Below are positions 41,322 through 51,718 of a stretch of DNA of 64,000 nucleotides, piece after piece. The position numbers and the translations under genes are program-made. Where the stretch lies: NCBI RefSeq assembly GCF_014268785.2, contig NZ_JABWRD020000002.1, positions 248,001 through 312,000 on the forward strand. The letters are read 5' to 3'. Each line of letters opens with the position of its first letter. Positions within the stretch are counted from its first letter, which is position 1. Below the pieces are notes generated by a model. It ran no database searches and was not told the DNA's origin. It saw only the letters and a list, made by a program, of their open reading frames with translations. The stretch is from Pseudomonas shirazensis (GTDB lineage: Bacteria > Pseudomonadota > Gammaproteobacteria > Pseudomonadales > Pseudomonadaceae).

Positions 41322-42668
41322 TTAGCTACCCGCGACCGTCATGCGCTCGATCAGCACAGAGCCGCTGTGGATATTGCTGCGGGTTTCCAGATCGCTGCCA
41401 ATCGCCACAATCTGCTGGAACATGTCTTTCATATTGCCGGCAATGGTCACTTCCTGCACAGCGAACTGAATCTCGCCGTTCTCGACCCAGTAGCCCGCTG
41501 CGCCACGCGAGTAATCACCCGTGACCATGTTCAGACCATGCCCCATCAGCTCGGTGACCAACAGGCCACGGCCCATGCGCCGAATCAATGCAGCTTGATC
41601 TTCGACGCCATGGGTGACGAACAGGTTGTGCACGCCCCCCGAGTTGGCGGTGCTTGGCAAGCCCAGCTTGCGCCCCGAATAGGTACCGAGCAGGTACGAC
41701 ACCAGCTCGCCGTTTTCGACGAACGGCTTGGCGTAGGTGGCCAGGCCATCGCCGTCGAACCCCGCACTGCCCAGCGCCCGCGGCAGGTGCGGGCGTTCAT
41801 CCAGGGTCAGCCAGCTGGGGAACAGGCGTTGCCCCAGCGAGCCTTCGAGGAACGACGACTTGCGGTACAGGTTGCCGCCCGAGATCGCCCCAAGAAAGCT
41901 GCCGAACAGGCCACCGGCAAGCTCGGCAGAGAACAGCACCGGCACTTCGCAGGTCGGCACCGGGCGCGCACCCAGGCGGCTTGCAGCACGTTGCGCTGCA
42001 TGCAGGCCAATACTGCGCGGGTCGGCCAGCAGATCGCCCTGGCGGTTGACGTCATACCAGTAGTCGCGCTGCATCTGCCCGTCGGCTTCGGCAATCATCA
42101 CGCAACTGAGGCTGTGCCGGGTCGAGGCATAGCCGCCGGTAAAGCCATGGCTGTTACCGTAAACACGGCAGCCCTGATGGGTGTTGAGGGTAGTGCCGTC
42201 GGCATTCTTGATCCGCGGATCGGCATCAAAAGCAGCGGCCTCACAGGCCAGTGCCTGCTCGATGGCCTGCTCGGGGCTGATGTCCCAATCGTGGTACAGG
42301 TCAAGCTCAGGGATATCGCGGGCCATCAGGGCGGCATCGGCCAGCCCGGCGCATTCGTCTTCCGAGGTGTGCTTGGCAATCGCCAGGGCTGCAGCAACGG
42401 TTTCGCGAATGGCCTCCGGGCCGCTAGCCGAGGTACTCGCCGAGCCCTTGCGCTGGCCGACATAGAGGGTGATGCCAAAGCCCTGGTCACGGTTGAACTC
42501 GACCGTCTCGACCTCGCGCTGACGCACCGTGGTCGACAAACCCTGCTCCAGCGACACCGCCACCTCGCAGGCGCTGGCACCCTGGCGGCGCGCTTCGGCA
42601 ACGATCGCCTCGACTTGCTCCTGCAAGGCCGGCAGGTCCTTCGGGCCTATGCTCTGGACTGCACTCAT
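41322..42668 (-). CDS. pmbA: metalloprotease PmbA (TldE)
   Basis: A 448 aa member of the TldD/PmbA (U62) family. It forms a heterodimeric protease with TldD, where PmbA/TldE lacks the zinc motif and contributes substrate binding. The complex matures microcin B17 and unfolded peptides in E. coli. I see the family regions (GFTGGYASTRHSLSCVMI, GLPSTANSGGVHNL, GAAGYWVENGEI) and no HExxxH, as expected for this subunit. ATG 42668 has GGAGAAGACC upstream. The partner gene tldD lies beyond the inverted darP gene. Confidence 0.94.
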   Translation of the reverse strand: MSAVQSIGPKDLPALQEQVEAIVAEARRQGASACEVAVSLEQGLSTTVRQREVETVEFNRDQGFGITLYVGQRKGSASTSASGPEAIRETVAAALAIAKHTSEDECAGLADAALMARDIPELDLYHDWDISPEQAIEQALACEAAAFDADPRIKNADGTTLNTHQGCRVYGNSHGFTGGYASTRHSLSCVMIAEADGQMQRDYWYDVNRQGDLLADPRSIGLHAAQRAASRLGARPVPTCEVPVLFSAELAGGLFGSFLGAISGGNLYRKSSFLEGSLGQRLFPSWLTLDERPHLPRALGSAGFDGDGLATYAKPFVENGELVSYLLGTYSGRKLGLPSTANSGGVHNLFVTHGVEDQAALIRRMGRGLLVTELMGHGLNMVTGDYSRGAAGYWVENGEIQFAVQEVTIAGNMKDMFQQIVAIGSDLETRSNIHSGSVLIERMTVAGS

Positions 42669-42776
42669 GGTCTTCTCCACTCAAATTCTGCTTACGGCTA
42701 GGGTCATTCTACGACCGGGCCGGACAATTGGCCCCCGACTGGTTATCATGGCGACGATTTCTAGCGGACGGCCACC

Positions 42777-43298
42777 ATGGTTGATTCATACGACGACGCC
42801 TTCGATGGCGAAAAAAGCAAAACCCAGATCAAGCGTGAGCTACATGCACTGGTTGAACTCGGCGAGCGCCTGACGACGCTCAAGCCTGACACCCTGGCAC
42901 GCCTGCCCTTGACCGACCCGCTGCGCAAGGCCTTGGCCGATGCCAGCAAGCACACCGCGCACATCGCCCGCAAACGCCATATGTCGTTTGTCGGCAAGCT
43001 GATGCGCGACCAGGACACCGACGCAATTCTTGCGGTGATCGAGCAACTCGACAGCTCTACCCGCCAGTACAACGAACGCTTTCACGGCCTTGAGCGCTGG
43101 CGCGATCGGCTGGTCGACGGCAACGACGAGGACCTTGAGCGGTTTGTTCAGGAATACCCTGAAACCGACCGTCAGCAACTGCGCTCGTTGATCCGCCATG
43201 CCCAGCACGAAAAAGCCCGGGACAAGCCGCCGGCTGCTGCGCGCAAGGTGTTCAAGTACATCCGCGAACTTGACGAAGCTCAGCGCGGCCTGCGCTAG
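42777..43298 (+). CDS. darP: ribosome biogenesis factor DarP (YjgA, DUF615)
   Basis: A 173 aa, highly charged helical protein of the YjgA family: [23 protein letters not shown] start (here [19 protein letters not shown]), [14 protein letters not shown], and [35 protein letters not shown]. It binds late 50S precursors and helps assembly in E. coli. It lies on the plus strand between pmbA and tldD, both on the minus strand; the same order is seen in other pseudomonads as I recall. Confidence 0.92.
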   Translation: MVDSYDDAFDGEKSKTQIKRELHALVELGERLTTLKPDTLARLPLTDPLRKALADASKHTAHIARKRHMSFVGKLMRDQDTDAILAVIEQLDSSTRQYNERFHGLERWRDRLVDGNDEDLERFVQEYPETDRQQLRSLIRHAQHEKARDKPPAAARKVFKYIRELDEAQRGLR

Positions 43299-43308
43299 GT
43301 AATGCCTC

Positions 43309-43358
43309 GTGCGCAGCAAGCCCGCCCCCACCCCGGTGGAGGCGCGCTTGCTGCGCAC
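43309..43358. terminator. long hairpin between convergent darP and tldD
   Basis: A perfect 12-bp stem GTGCGCAGCAAG / CTTGCTGCGCAC (43309-43320 with 43347-43358) enclosing a second inner GC stem (CCACC...GGTGG). It fills the gap between two converging stop codons and could end both transcripts, although no T-run follows on either strand. Confidence 0.6.
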
Positions 43359-43363
43359 TACGC

Positions 43364-44803
43364 TCATCCGCCGGTACCGCCGACGGTGATCGCATCCAGC
43401 TTCAGAGTCGGCTGGCCAACGCCCACCGGCACCGACTGACCATCCTTGCCACAGGTACCGACGCCGCTGTCCAGCGCCAGGTCGTTACCGACCATCGATA
43501 CCCGGCTCATCGCCTCCGGCCCATTGCCAATCAACGTCGCACCCTTGACCGGCGCGGTGATCTTGCCGTCTTCGATCAGATACGCCTCACTGGTGGAGAA
43601 GACGAACTTGCCGCTGGTGATATCGACCTGGCCACCGCCCAGGTTGGCGCAGTAGATACCCTTCTTGACCGAAGCGATGATCTCTTCGGGATCGCTCTCG
43701 CCTGCGCGCATGTAGGTGTTGGTCATACGCGGCATCGGCAGGTGCGCATAGGATTCGCGGCGGCCGTTACCGGTCACTGCCATGCCCATCAGGCGCGCGT
43801 TGAGCTTGTCCTGCATGTAGCCTTTGAGGATGCCGTTCTCGATCAGCGTGGTGCACTCGGTTGGCGTCCCTTCGTCGTCGACGCTGAGCGAACCGCGACG
43901 ATCCTGCAGAGTGCCGTCATCGACGATGGTGCACAGGCTGGAGGCAACCTTCTGGCCGATCTGCCCGCTGTAGGCGGAACTGCCCTTGCGGTTGAAATCG
44001 CCTTCCAGGCCATGGCCGACCGCCTCGTGCAGAAGCACGCCGGACCAGCCCGGGCCAAGCACCACTGGCAAGGTGCCGGCCGGCGCCGGCTTGGCCTCAA
44101 GGTTGACCAGCGCCTGGCGCAGGGCTTCACGGGCGTAGCCCATGACCCGCTCTTCGGTGAAGAAGCGGTAGTCGGTCCGCCCACCACCGCCCTGCCCGCC
44201 ACGTTCCCGGCGGCCGTCCTTCTCGACGATCACACTGACATTGAAGCGCACCAGCGGACGCACGTCGGCAGCCAGGCCGCCATCGGCAGCGGCCACCAGA
44301 ATCCGCTCCCAGACCCCGGCCATGCTCACGCTGACCTGCTGGATGCGCGGGTCAAGCGCCCGCGTGGCGACGTCGACGCGCTTGAGCAGTTCGACCTTGT
44401 CGGCACGGCTGAGCACATCCAGCGGGTTGTCCGGGGTGTACAGCTGGGTCACATCCTGGCTGCGAAACGCCTGCACCGTGCCGTTCTGGCCGGCACGCGA
44501 GATCGACCGGGCGGCGCGCGCGGCCGAGGTGAGGGCTTCGAGGTTGATCGCATTGCTGTAGGCGAAGCCGGTTTTCTCACCAGACAGGGCGCGCACGCCA
44601 ACGCCTTGGTCGAGGTTGAAGCTGCCTTCTTTGACGATGCCGTCTTCCAGCGCCCAGGTTTCAGAAATCTGGCCCTGGAAGTACAGATCGGCAGCATCGA
44701 TGCCGGGCCCGGCCAACTCGCCCAGTACAGCCTGCAGGCTGTCCAGGGTCAGTCCGCCCGGGGCAAGCAGCTGGTCGCTGACGGTGGTTAACATCTGGCT
44801 CAT
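43364..44803 (-). CDS. tldD: metalloprotease TldD
   Basis: Catalytic subunit (479 aa) of the TldD/TldE protease. The zinc motif [11 protein letters not shown] is at about residues 262-272. Conserved blocks are [24 protein letters not shown] and [21 protein letters not shown] 44803 has GGAG 5 bases upstream; the GTG two codons earlier is less likely. It begins 2 bases after the amidase stop, in a codirectional run from mreB. Confidence 0.95.
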   Translation of the reverse strand: MSQMLTTVSDQLLAPGGLTLDSLQAVLGELAGPGIDAADLYFQGQISETWALEDGIVKEGSFNLDQGVGVRALSGEKTGFAYSNAINLEALTSAARAARSISRAGQNGTVQAFRSQDVTQLYTPDNPLDVLSRADKVELLKRVDVATRALDPRIQQVSVSMAGVWERILVAAADGGLAADVRPLVRFNVSVIVEKDGRRERGGQGGGGRTDYRFFTEERVMGYAREALRQALVNLEAKPAPAGTLPVVLGPGWSGVLLHEAVGHGLEGDFNRKGSSAYSGQIGQKVASSLCTIVDDGTLQDRRGSLSVDDEGTPTECTTLIENGILKGYMQDKLNARLMGMAVTGNGRRESYAHLPMPRMTNTYMRAGESDPEEIIASVKKGIYCANLGGGQVDITSGKFVFSTSEAYLIEDGKITAPVKGATLIGNGPEAMSRVSMVGNDLALDSGVGTCGKDGQSVPVGVGQPTLKLDAITVGGTGG

Positions 44804-44805
44804 AG

Positions 44806-45657
44806 TCACTCCGAGGTGTGCGCAGGCCGCAAGGCGTCCTGCGAGAAAAAGCGCCGGTGCGTGATCACCGGCATCCGCGCCCGGATGGACGCTTGTTGAT
44901 CTATGTCGCGCTCGGCCAGCAGCACCGCTTCACCGCGAGCCTGCTGGGCGATGATGCGCCCCCAGGGGTCGACGATCGCCGCCTGACCGTGGGTTTCGCG
45001 GGGGCCGGGGTGGATTCCGCCCTGGGCCGCCGCCAACAGATAGCATTGGGTTTCGATGGCCCGGGCGCGAATCAGTACCTCCCAATGCGCCGCACCGGTC
45101 ACCGCAGTAAATGCTGCGGGGGCCGTGATCAGCTCCGCGCCGGCCGCCCTCAGTGCACTGTACAGCTCAGGGAAGCGCAGGTCATAACAGACCGACAGGC
45201 CTACCTTGCCCAGCGGCGTGTCGGCCACCACCACCTGGCTGCCGTGGGCATAGTCATCCGACTCACGGTAACGACCGCGGTTGTCGGCCACATCGACATC
45301 GAACAGGTGCAGCTTGTCGTAGCGTGCGACCACCTCACCATGCTCGTCGATCAGCAGCGAACAAGCATGCGCCTTGGCGTCCGGCTGGCCGAGCGGGGGC
45401 AACGGCAAGGTGCCGGCAACTATCCATAACTTGAGGGCGCGAGCGGTGCGTTTCAACCATGGCAGGATCGGCCCTTCGCCACGCGCCTCGGCCAGGCCGA
45501 TCGCAGCGGCATCGCGCCGGCCCATGGCAGCGAAGTTTTCCGGCAGCACCGCGAGCCGCGCGCCGGCGGCAGCGGCTTGCTCGAGCAATACACCGGCCCG
45601 CTGCAGGTTGGCCATCACATCGTCCTGGCTGACCATCTGAACCACCGCTGCTTTCAT
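44806..45657 (-). CDS. carbon-nitrogen hydrolase, Nit1-type (deaminated glutathione amidase-like)
   Basis: A 283 aa nitrilase-superfamily enzyme with the complete catalytic triad Glu40 (LPENF), Lys115 (YDKLHLFD) and Cys157 ([13 protein letters not shown]). The C-terminal [41 protein letters not shown] is typical of the Nit1/YbeM branch that hydrolyses deaminated glutathione, a repair reaction. ATG 45657 is preceded by AGGAG. It lies 8 bases after yhdP and 2 bases before tldD. Confidence 0.88.
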   Translation of the reverse strand: MKAAVVQMVSQDDVMANLQRAGVLLEQAAAAGARLAVLPENFAAMGRRDAAAIGLAEARGEGPILPWLKRTARALKLWIVAGTLPLPPLGQPDAKAHACSLLIDEHGEVVARYDKLHLFDVDVADNRGRYRESDDYAHGSQVVVADTPLGKVGLSVCYDLRFPELYSALRAAGAELITAPAAFTAVTGAAHWEVLIRARAIETQCYLLAAAQGGIHPGPRETHGQAAIVDPWGRIIAQQARGEAVLLAERDIDQQASIRARMPVITHRRFFSQDALRPAHTSE

Positions 45658-45665
45658 CGGCACTC

Positions 45666-48600
45666 CTAGCGAGACTTTTCGAAAGGTTTCACAAAGGTGA
45701 TCTTAGGCTCTTTCCACGAGCCATCGACGCGATAGCGCACGCTGGCAAAGCGCGAAATTCGATCACCAATCAATTGATCGACCAGAAACAGCGCACCACC
45801 AATGGCCGGCGCGCCGACGATCAACGCTGCCAACGGCAGGTTGTTGGTGACCGGCAGGGTGACCTGGAGGTTGGCAGCGATGCGATCACGCACCATGTCC
45901 ATGGTGCCATCGAGCTCGAAGTTGCTGGACGGCCCGGTGACAGTGATCGGCTCACGGGTCACGTAAACGCCTTCACTAGCCACCAGCAGGCCCTTGACCC
46001 GGTCATAGCCAAGGCCCTTCTCGAACAGGTCGGAGAAGTCCAGGCGCAGGCGCCGGCCGATTGAGTTGAAGTTGAGCAGGCCGAACACGCGCAACGCCTG
46101 GGCGCCGCCCTCGACCTCGACGAACTGACCACTGCGCAACGACGCATCGAGGCTGCCGGAAAAGCGTTTGGTGTCGATCCAGGCCGGCGAGCCAGGCCAG
46201 CGGCCATCGACATCCAGATGGAAGTCGCGGCTGGTTACCGTTGGCGCAAAGCCAAAGCCCTGCAGCACATCGGCCAGGTTCTTGCCATCCAGGCGGCCCT
46301 TGTACCAGCTCGCAGTGCTGCCCGGCAGACCTTCCCAGGCGCCATTACCATCGATGTGCAGGCCCTTGATCAGCAGGTCGACGCCATTGAAAGACACGCC
46401 GCGCGGGGTCGGTCGCAATTTCAGCGCCACCGAACCGAACAGGTCATCACCGCGATACAGCTTGTCGATGCACAGGTCCAGCGCGGGGACCTTGCGCGGG
46501 TCGAAACTGGCCAGCGGGTCGGGGGCATTGTCGTCCTGCGCTTGCGCTGGATCGGCCGGTGGCAGGCGCAGGCTGTGCAGTTTGACCACCATGGGCTGCG
46601 CCTTGGCATCCGGAATGCGTGCGTTGCCGATCACCTCGCGGCTGTCCAGGCGCAGGTCCCAGGCACTGGCGACACGGGCCAGGCGTACCACGGCCTGGTT
46701 CAGCTGGGTGCCGAAAGCTTGTATCTGGCCGATGCTCAGATCGACGCTTTGCAGGGTCTGCCGGGCACTGCCACCGGGGTCATCGCCGGCCAGGCGCTGT
46801 GCCTGCTGCTGCCACGCGTCAAGATCGAGTGTGTCGAGCCGTCCACGCACGCGCAGGCCCTTGCCACCAGGCAGTTGTGGCTCGCCCGCGCCCAGCAGCA
46901 GCTCGCCGCGGCCTTGGTCAAGCTTGCCGCCGGGCGCTGCGTAGGCGAAGCGTGTGCTGTCCCCATAACGGGCATCGAAGCGTCGCTCGTTACCTTGCAA
47001 GGTCATGCTGAAGCGGCTGTCACGGGTATCCTGGGCAGCCTTGGCAAAGGGCGCCGGCAAGTCGATGCTGAGGCCTTTGAGCGAAGAATCGACGGTCAAG
47101 CGATTGTCCCGGCTGCCCAGGCTCAGCTGCAGCTGATAGGGAATCTCGCCGCTGGCAGGCAAGGCCTGCTTGACCTGCAGCCAGTCGGTCAAGGTCTTCA
47201 ACGCGACCTGGCCAGAGGCATTGATGCGGGTCTGCATCTGACCGGGCTGGCCCTCGGCGACAATTTGCGCCGTGACCGGTTTGCCAAAGGCCTGCAGGCT
47301 GATGTTGTTGCCGCTCAGGCCCTTGTCCAGGTCGAAGGTTAAATCGCCCTTGAGCTTGCTCAGTTGCAGCTCCGGCGGCGCGACCTTGAGGCGCGCATCA
47401 GCGGTGCTGAAGTCGACCTTGATCTTGGGTAGCTTGCCGTGTGCCATTGGGATATCGAGGTTGAGCTTGCCCTTGAGCGGGCCTTCACCTTCCCAGCCAG
47501 CGAAAATATCAGCAGTGCCGATAGGCGCCTCCTGGAGGATCTTCAGGCCATCGCTGAGCGGGCCGGCGAAGTTGCCGGTCAGGTACAGATGGCTGTCTTG
47601 GCCAGCGTCAACGTGGGGGATGTTCACCGTGACATCGCTGACCTTGGTGTCGAGCAACAGGCCTTGCCGGGCCTTGATGCGCACGCCGCTGTCTTCAATC
47701 AGCACATCGCCGGCCACCTGCTGCACCTGAGGCCAGCCGGGCTGGAAGTCCAGCGCCGCGTCACGCACCTTGAAGAACAGGCTGATACTGCGCGCTTCGG
47801 GGGTGGCATCGCGGTTCAGCGAACCTTGGTACTGGAAGTAGCCCTCATCCACAGTGCCTTTGACGATGGCACTGCGCAGCCATTCATCGAGGGCCGGGCT
47901 AAGGACTTCGGGCAGATATTTGGCGGTGTAGCGGCCATCGCCTTCGGTCAGGCCGACGCGCAGGTCCATGTAGTCTTCGCGGCCTTCCTCGAACAGCAGG
48001 CGGATCAGAAAGTCGCCGGCGATCTTGCCTTCTTCGCCAAGTACCTTGAGGTACGGTGCGATCAGGGTGAAGCCCTCCTGATCCAGGCGCCAGGTGAGCA
48101 AAGCATTGGCTTTCTGGTAATGCCAGGGTTTGGCGAAGACCGGATACAGATGCAGCATGAACGCGTCGGTATCCAGGCGCAGTTCGCCATGACCGAGGTC
48201 GCCGCTGATGCTGCCGCTGACGTTTCCCGCCGCCGGTGCAGCGTGGTAGGCGTTGAAGCCGATACGGTCCAGGTTGGCGGCAAACTGCAGGCGCTGATCA
48301 CCTTCGGCCTTGGGTCGGATATCCAGCTTCACGTTATGCAGCGCGCCGGTCACCTTGAGCCCGTCGACCACCGCCATGAGGTTGTCCGGCAACGGCGCCA
48401 AAGCATTGATCAAGGGGGTCAGAGGGGTCAGGTCGAGGGTGTCGGCCTGGACCTGCCAGGATTCTTCGACGGGTGTCGAAGCGCTGTGCTGTCGGGCTTG
48501 CAGGTGGGTTTCCCAACGCTGCTTGCCGATGCTAGCCGCCAGCGAGTCGAGCACTAGCTGGTAACCGTCCTCACCACGCTGCAACCAGGCGGACAAGGCA

Positions 48601-49481
48601 AGGTCATCCAGGCTGACGGGCTTGCGGCTGCTGTAGGCACCGCGCAGGTGCGGCGCGTTGAGGCGCACACTTGCGTGCTGCAACTGGCCCTTGCGCACAC
48701 CTACCCAGAATTCGCCGCCCGCGCGCAGCGCTTCGGCGCGCCACTGGCCAAGCAGCTTGGGTGGCAGCCAGTGCGACCAGTCGCTTTGCGGCAGGCTCAG
48801 GTAGCCGTCCAGGGAGCCATCGCGCCAGTTATCAGCCGTGGCACGGCTACGCAGATTGAGCGCCAGTGGCTGCCCATCGGGCAGGGTCGCCCGTGCATCC
48901 AGCGCCTGGCGCGAGGCGCCGGCCTGCAAGCCAACGCTGACGTAAGTGAGGGTCAGTGGATCGCGCTGCCAGGGGTGCAGTGTGACCTGGCTATCGAATA
49001 CATCGATGCGCCCCAGCTGCTGCAAGCGCTGCAGCAACTGCGCAGGGTCGAGCGGGGCGTCGTCTTGCTTGGGCAGGCCTTCCAGCGCCCAGGAGCCCTG
49101 CTCATCCTCGCGCAGAATCAACTGCAGGCCGCCCAGCTGGATGCGCGCCAGGCGCACTTCGCGGGCCTTGAGGCTGGCCCACAGATCAGGCACGGCCTTG
49201 ACGTCATCCAGGCGCAGCGCATCGGCGCCCTCGCCCAGCTGCAGATCACGCACACGCAGCACCGGTGCCAGGCCACTCCAGCGGCCTTCCAGTGCGCCGA
49301 TATGTACCGGCATGCCGAGGGCCTGCTCAGCCTTGCTCTCAACGTCGGCGCGATACTCTGCCACCAGCGGCACCAGTTGCCGGCCGATGCTCACATACAG
49401 CGCCACCAGCACCGCCAGCAAGGCACACAAGCCCAGCCCCCAACGGGTCAAGGCGCTCAGAACGCGGGTCAGACGCTCCAT
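45666..49481 (-). CDS. yhdP: YhdP family AsmA-like envelope protein
   Basis: A very long (about 1271 aa) protein with one N-terminal membrane anchor (LTRWGLGLCALLAVLVALYVSIG) and a repetitive, beta-rich periplasmic body (DUF3971/AsmA-like C-terminal domain). YhdP is one of the AsmA-like proteins thought to form hydrophobic grooves that carry phospholipids to the outer membrane in E. coli. That fits the many envelope genes here. Start: ATG 49481 (9 bases from GGAGG) or ATG 49487 (3 bases from it); I prefer 49481. It lies between rng and the amidase. Confidence 0.93.
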   Translation of the reverse strand: MERLTRVLSALTRWGLGLCALLAVLVALYVSIGRQLVPLVAEYRADVESKAEQALGMPVHIGALEGRWSGLAPVLRVRDLQLGEGADALRLDDVKAVPDLWASLKAREVRLARIQLGGLQLILREDEQGSWALEGLPKQDDAPLDPAQLLQRLQQLGRIDVFDSQVTLHPWQRDPLTLTYVSVGLQAGASRQALDARATLPDGQPLALNLRSRATADNWRDGSLDGYLSLPQSDWSHWLPPKLLGQWRAEALRAGGEFWVGVRKGQLQHASVRLNAPHLRGAYSSRKPVSLDDLALSAWLQRGEDGYQLVLDSLAASIGKQRWETHLQARQHSASTPVEESWQVQADTLDLTPLTPLINALAPLPDNLMAVVDGLKVTGALHNVKLDIRPKAEGDQRLQFAANLDRIGFNAYHAAPAAGNVSGSISGDLGHGELRLDTDAFMLHLYPVFAKPWHYQKANALLTWRLDQEGFTLIAPYLKVLGEEGKIAGDFLIRLLFEEGREDYMDLRVGLTEGDGRYTAKYLPEVLSPALDEWLRSAIVKGTVDEGYFQYQGSLNRDATPEARSISLFFKVRDAALDFQPGWPQVQQVAGDVLIEDSGVRIKARQGLLLDTKVSDVTVNIPHVDAGQDSHLYLTGNFAGPLSDGLKILQEAPIGTADIFAGWEGEGPLKGKLNLDIPMAHGKLPKIKVDFSTADARLKVAPPELQLSKLKGDLTFDLDKGLSGNNISLQAFGKPVTAQIVAEGQPGQMQTRINASGQVALKTLTDWLQVKQALPASGEIPYQLQLSLGSRDNRLTVDSSLKGLSIDLPAPFAKAAQDTRDSRFSMTLQGNERRFDARYGDSTRFAYAAPGGKLDQGRGELLLGAGEPQLPGGKGLRVRGRLDTLDLDAWQQQAQRLAGDDPGGSARQTLQSVDLSIGQIQAFGTQLNQAVVRLARVASAWDLRLDSREVIGNARIPDAKAQPMVVKLHSLRLPPADPAQAQDDNAPDPLASFDPRKVPALDLCIDKLYRGDDLFGSVALKLRPTPRGVSFNGVDLLIKGLHIDGNGAWEGLPGSTASWYKGRLDGKNLADVLQGFGFAPTVTSRDFHLDVDGRWPGSPAWIDTKRFSGSLDASLRSGQFVEVEGGAQALRVFGLLNFNSIGRRLRLDFSDLFEKGLGYDRVKGLLVASEGVYVTREPITVTGPSSNFELDGTMDMVRDRIAANLQVTLPVTNNLPLAALIVGAPAIGGALFLVDQLIGDRISRFASVRYRVDGSWKEPKITFVKPFEKSR

Positions 49482-49560
49482 GGCCATGGCCCTCCAAAAC
49501 GTGCCTTAACTATGGCTGCAAGCGCGACTTTCGCCAACCGGCGATGGTTTTCAGGACGCG

Positions 49561-51018
49561 TCAGAGGAGCACCACATCGTATTGTTCCTGGGAGTACATG
49601 GTCTCGACCTGGAAGCGGATGGTGCGACCGATGAACGCTTCCAGCTCAGCAACGTTGCCGGACTCTTCATCGAGCAGACGATCGACCACCTTCTGGTTGG
49701 CCAGCACACGGTAGCCCTCGGCCTGATAAGCCCGCGCTTCACGGAGGATCTCGCGGAAGATTTCGTAGCAGATGGTTTCGGCGGTTTTCAGCTTGCCGCG
49801 GCCCTGGCAGCCCGCGCACGGCTCGCACAAGACTTGCTCAAGGCTCTCGCGGGTGCGCTTGCGGGTCATCTGCACCAGACCCAGCTCGGTGATACCGATG
49901 ATGTTGGTCTTGGCGTGATCACGTTCGAGCTGTTTTTCCAGGGTGCGCAGCACCTGGCGTTGGTGCTCCTGATCTTCCATGTCGATGAAGTCGATGATGA
50001 TGATCCCGCCGATGTTGCGCAGGCGCAGCTGGCGGGCGATCGCCGTGGCCGCCTCGAGGTTGGTCTTGAAGATGGTTTCTTCGAGGTTGCGATGGCCGAC
50101 GAAGGCGCCAGTATTGACGTCGATGGTGGTCATCGCCTCGGCCGGATCGACCACCAGGTAGCCACCAGACTTGAGCGGCACCTTGCGCTCGAGGGCACGC
50201 TGGATTTCGTCTTCGACGCCATACAGGTCGAAGATCGGACGCTCGCCCGGATAGTGTTCGAGGCGATCGGCAATCTCCGGCATCAATTCAGCGACGAACT
50301 GCGTGGTTTTCTGGAAGGTTTCCCGCGAGTCGATGCGGATTTTCTCAATCTTGTGGTTGACCAAGTCACGCAAGGTCCGCAGCGCCAGGCCGAGGTCTTC
50401 GTAAATGACCGTCGGTGCACCGCAGGTCTGGATCTGGCTGGCGATCTGCTCCCACAGCCGGCGCAGGTAGCGGATGTCCTGAAGGATGTCGTCCTGGCGA
50501 GCGCCTTCGGCAGCGGTACGCAGGATGAAGCCGCCGGCGTCCTTGACGTTTTCCTGCTCGATGCAGCTGTTGACCACCTGCTTGAGGCGCTCGCGTTCGG
50601 CTTCGTCCTCGATCTTCAGCGAAATACCGACGTGACTGCTACGCGGCATGTACACCAGATAGCGCGACGGAATCGACAGCTGAGTAGTCAGCCGCGCGCC
50701 CTTGGTGCCGATCGGATCCTTGGTGACCTGCACCACCAGTGACTGGCCTTCATGCACCAGCGCAGTGATGGTCTCGACCGCCGAGCCTTCGCGCTGGGAA
50801 ATCTCCGAGGCATGAATGAACGCCGCGCGGTCCAGGCCGATATCGACGAAGGCGGCCTGCATGCCCGGCAGAACCCGCACCACCTTGCCTTTGTAGATAT
50901 TGCCGACGATACCGCGGCGCAGGGTGCGCTCGACATGCACCTCCTGCAGAACACCGTTTTCAACCACTGCCACGCGCGATTCCATCGGCGTGATGTTGAT
51001 CAGGATCTCTTCACTCAT
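49561..51018 (-). CDS. rng: ribonuclease G
   Basis: Endoribonuclease of the RNase E/G family, 485 aa, matures the 5' end of 16S rRNA. It has an N-terminal S1 domain (GNIYKGKVVRVLPGMQAAFVDIGLDRAAFIHASE), the DNase I-like catalytic core with IIIIDFIDM, and the zinc-link cysteines CEPCAGCQGRGKL. It lacks the long C-terminal degradosome scaffold of RNase E. It is the fifth gene of the mreBCD-maf-rng run on the minus strand, a classic arrangement. Confidence 0.96.
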   Translation of the reverse strand: MSEEILINITPMESRVAVVENGVLQEVHVERTLRRGIVGNIYKGKVVRVLPGMQAAFVDIGLDRAAFIHASEISQREGSAVETITALVHEGQSLVVQVTKDPIGTKGARLTTQLSIPSRYLVYMPRSSHVGISLKIEDEAERERLKQVVNSCIEQENVKDAGGFILRTAAEGARQDDILQDIRYLRRLWEQIASQIQTCGAPTVIYEDLGLALRTLRDLVNHKIEKIRIDSRETFQKTTQFVAELMPEIADRLEHYPGERPIFDLYGVEDEIQRALERKVPLKSGGYLVVDPAEAMTTIDVNTGAFVGHRNLEETIFKTNLEAATAIARQLRLRNIGGIIIIDFIDMEDQEHQRQVLRTLEKQLERDHAKTNIIGITELGLVQMTRKRTRESLEQVLCEPCAGCQGRGKLKTAETICYEIFREILREARAYQAEGYRVLANQKVVDRLLDEESGNVAELEAFIGRTIRFQVETMYSQEQYDVVLL

Positions 51019-51084
51019 GGCAGGTTCTCATCAAAGGTCTGGGGTAATGATGGATCGCTGACCGATCCCTGGCTAGCGCTGCGT

Positions 51085-51684
51085 TCAACCCTCTGCCTGA
51101 GCTGCTGGCATTTGCCAGCAGGGAATGCCGAACTGGCCGAGCAAGTCGGCGGTTTCGCTGAGCGGCAGGCCGACCACGGCCGAATAGCTGCCGCTCAGTG
51201 CGGTGACAAAAATCGCGGCCAAACCCTGGATGGCATAGCCGCCGGCTTTGTCCAGCGGCTCGCCGCTGGCCCAATAGCGGCTGGCCTCGTCAGGGCTGAT
51301 CGAGCGAAAACGTACGGTGCTGGCGACGCACAGGCTGCGGACCTGCTGGCCATCATCCAGAGCAACTGCGGTAAGTACCTGATGCTCGCGCCCAGCCAGC
51401 TCAGCGAGCATAGCCAGGCCGTGTTCGCGGCTTTCAGGCTTGCCGAGAATGCGCCCATCCAGCACCACCGCAGTATCGGCGCCGAGTACCACACCAGCAC
51501 CCGTGATATGGGCCAGTCCGGCAGCTGCCTTGGCGCGAGCCAGGCGCTCGACATAAACCTCGGCGTTTTCCTCGGCAAGCGGGGTTTCATCGATGGGTGC
51601 GCTGACGGTGGTGAACGGCACGCCAATCTGGGTCAACAGTTCACGACGACGCGGCGAGCCAGAGGCGAGATAGAGCGGCTTCAT
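51085..51684 (-). CDS. maf: Maf-family nucleoside triphosphate pyrophosphatase (YhdE type)
   Basis: A 199 aa house-cleaning enzyme that hydrolyses dTTP, UTP and modified pyrimidine triphosphates. It has the Maf signature [12 protein letters not shown] at residues 6-17 and the conserved [10 protein letters not shown] segment. Position between mreD and rng identifies it with the YhdE-type rather than the YceF-type protein. It lies 34 bases after mreD and 66 bases before rng. Confidence 0.93.
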   Translation of the reverse strand: MKPLYLASGSPRRRELLTQIGVPFTTVSAPIDETPLAEENAEVYVERLARAKAAAGLAHITGAGVVLGADTAVVLDGRILGKPESREHGLAMLAELAGREHQVLTAVALDDGQQVRSLCVASTVRFRSISPDEASRYWASGEPLDKAGGYAIQGLAAIFVTALSGSYSAVVGLPLSETADLLGQFGIPCWQMPAAQAEG

Positions 51685-51718
51685 GTGGACATATCCCTGT
51701 CAGGCGCGGCAATGCCGG

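Noticed and set aside
41298..42701. 467-codon frame antisense to pmbA
   Set aside because: Shadow of pmbA; the pmbA frame has family motifs and a good ribosome binding site.
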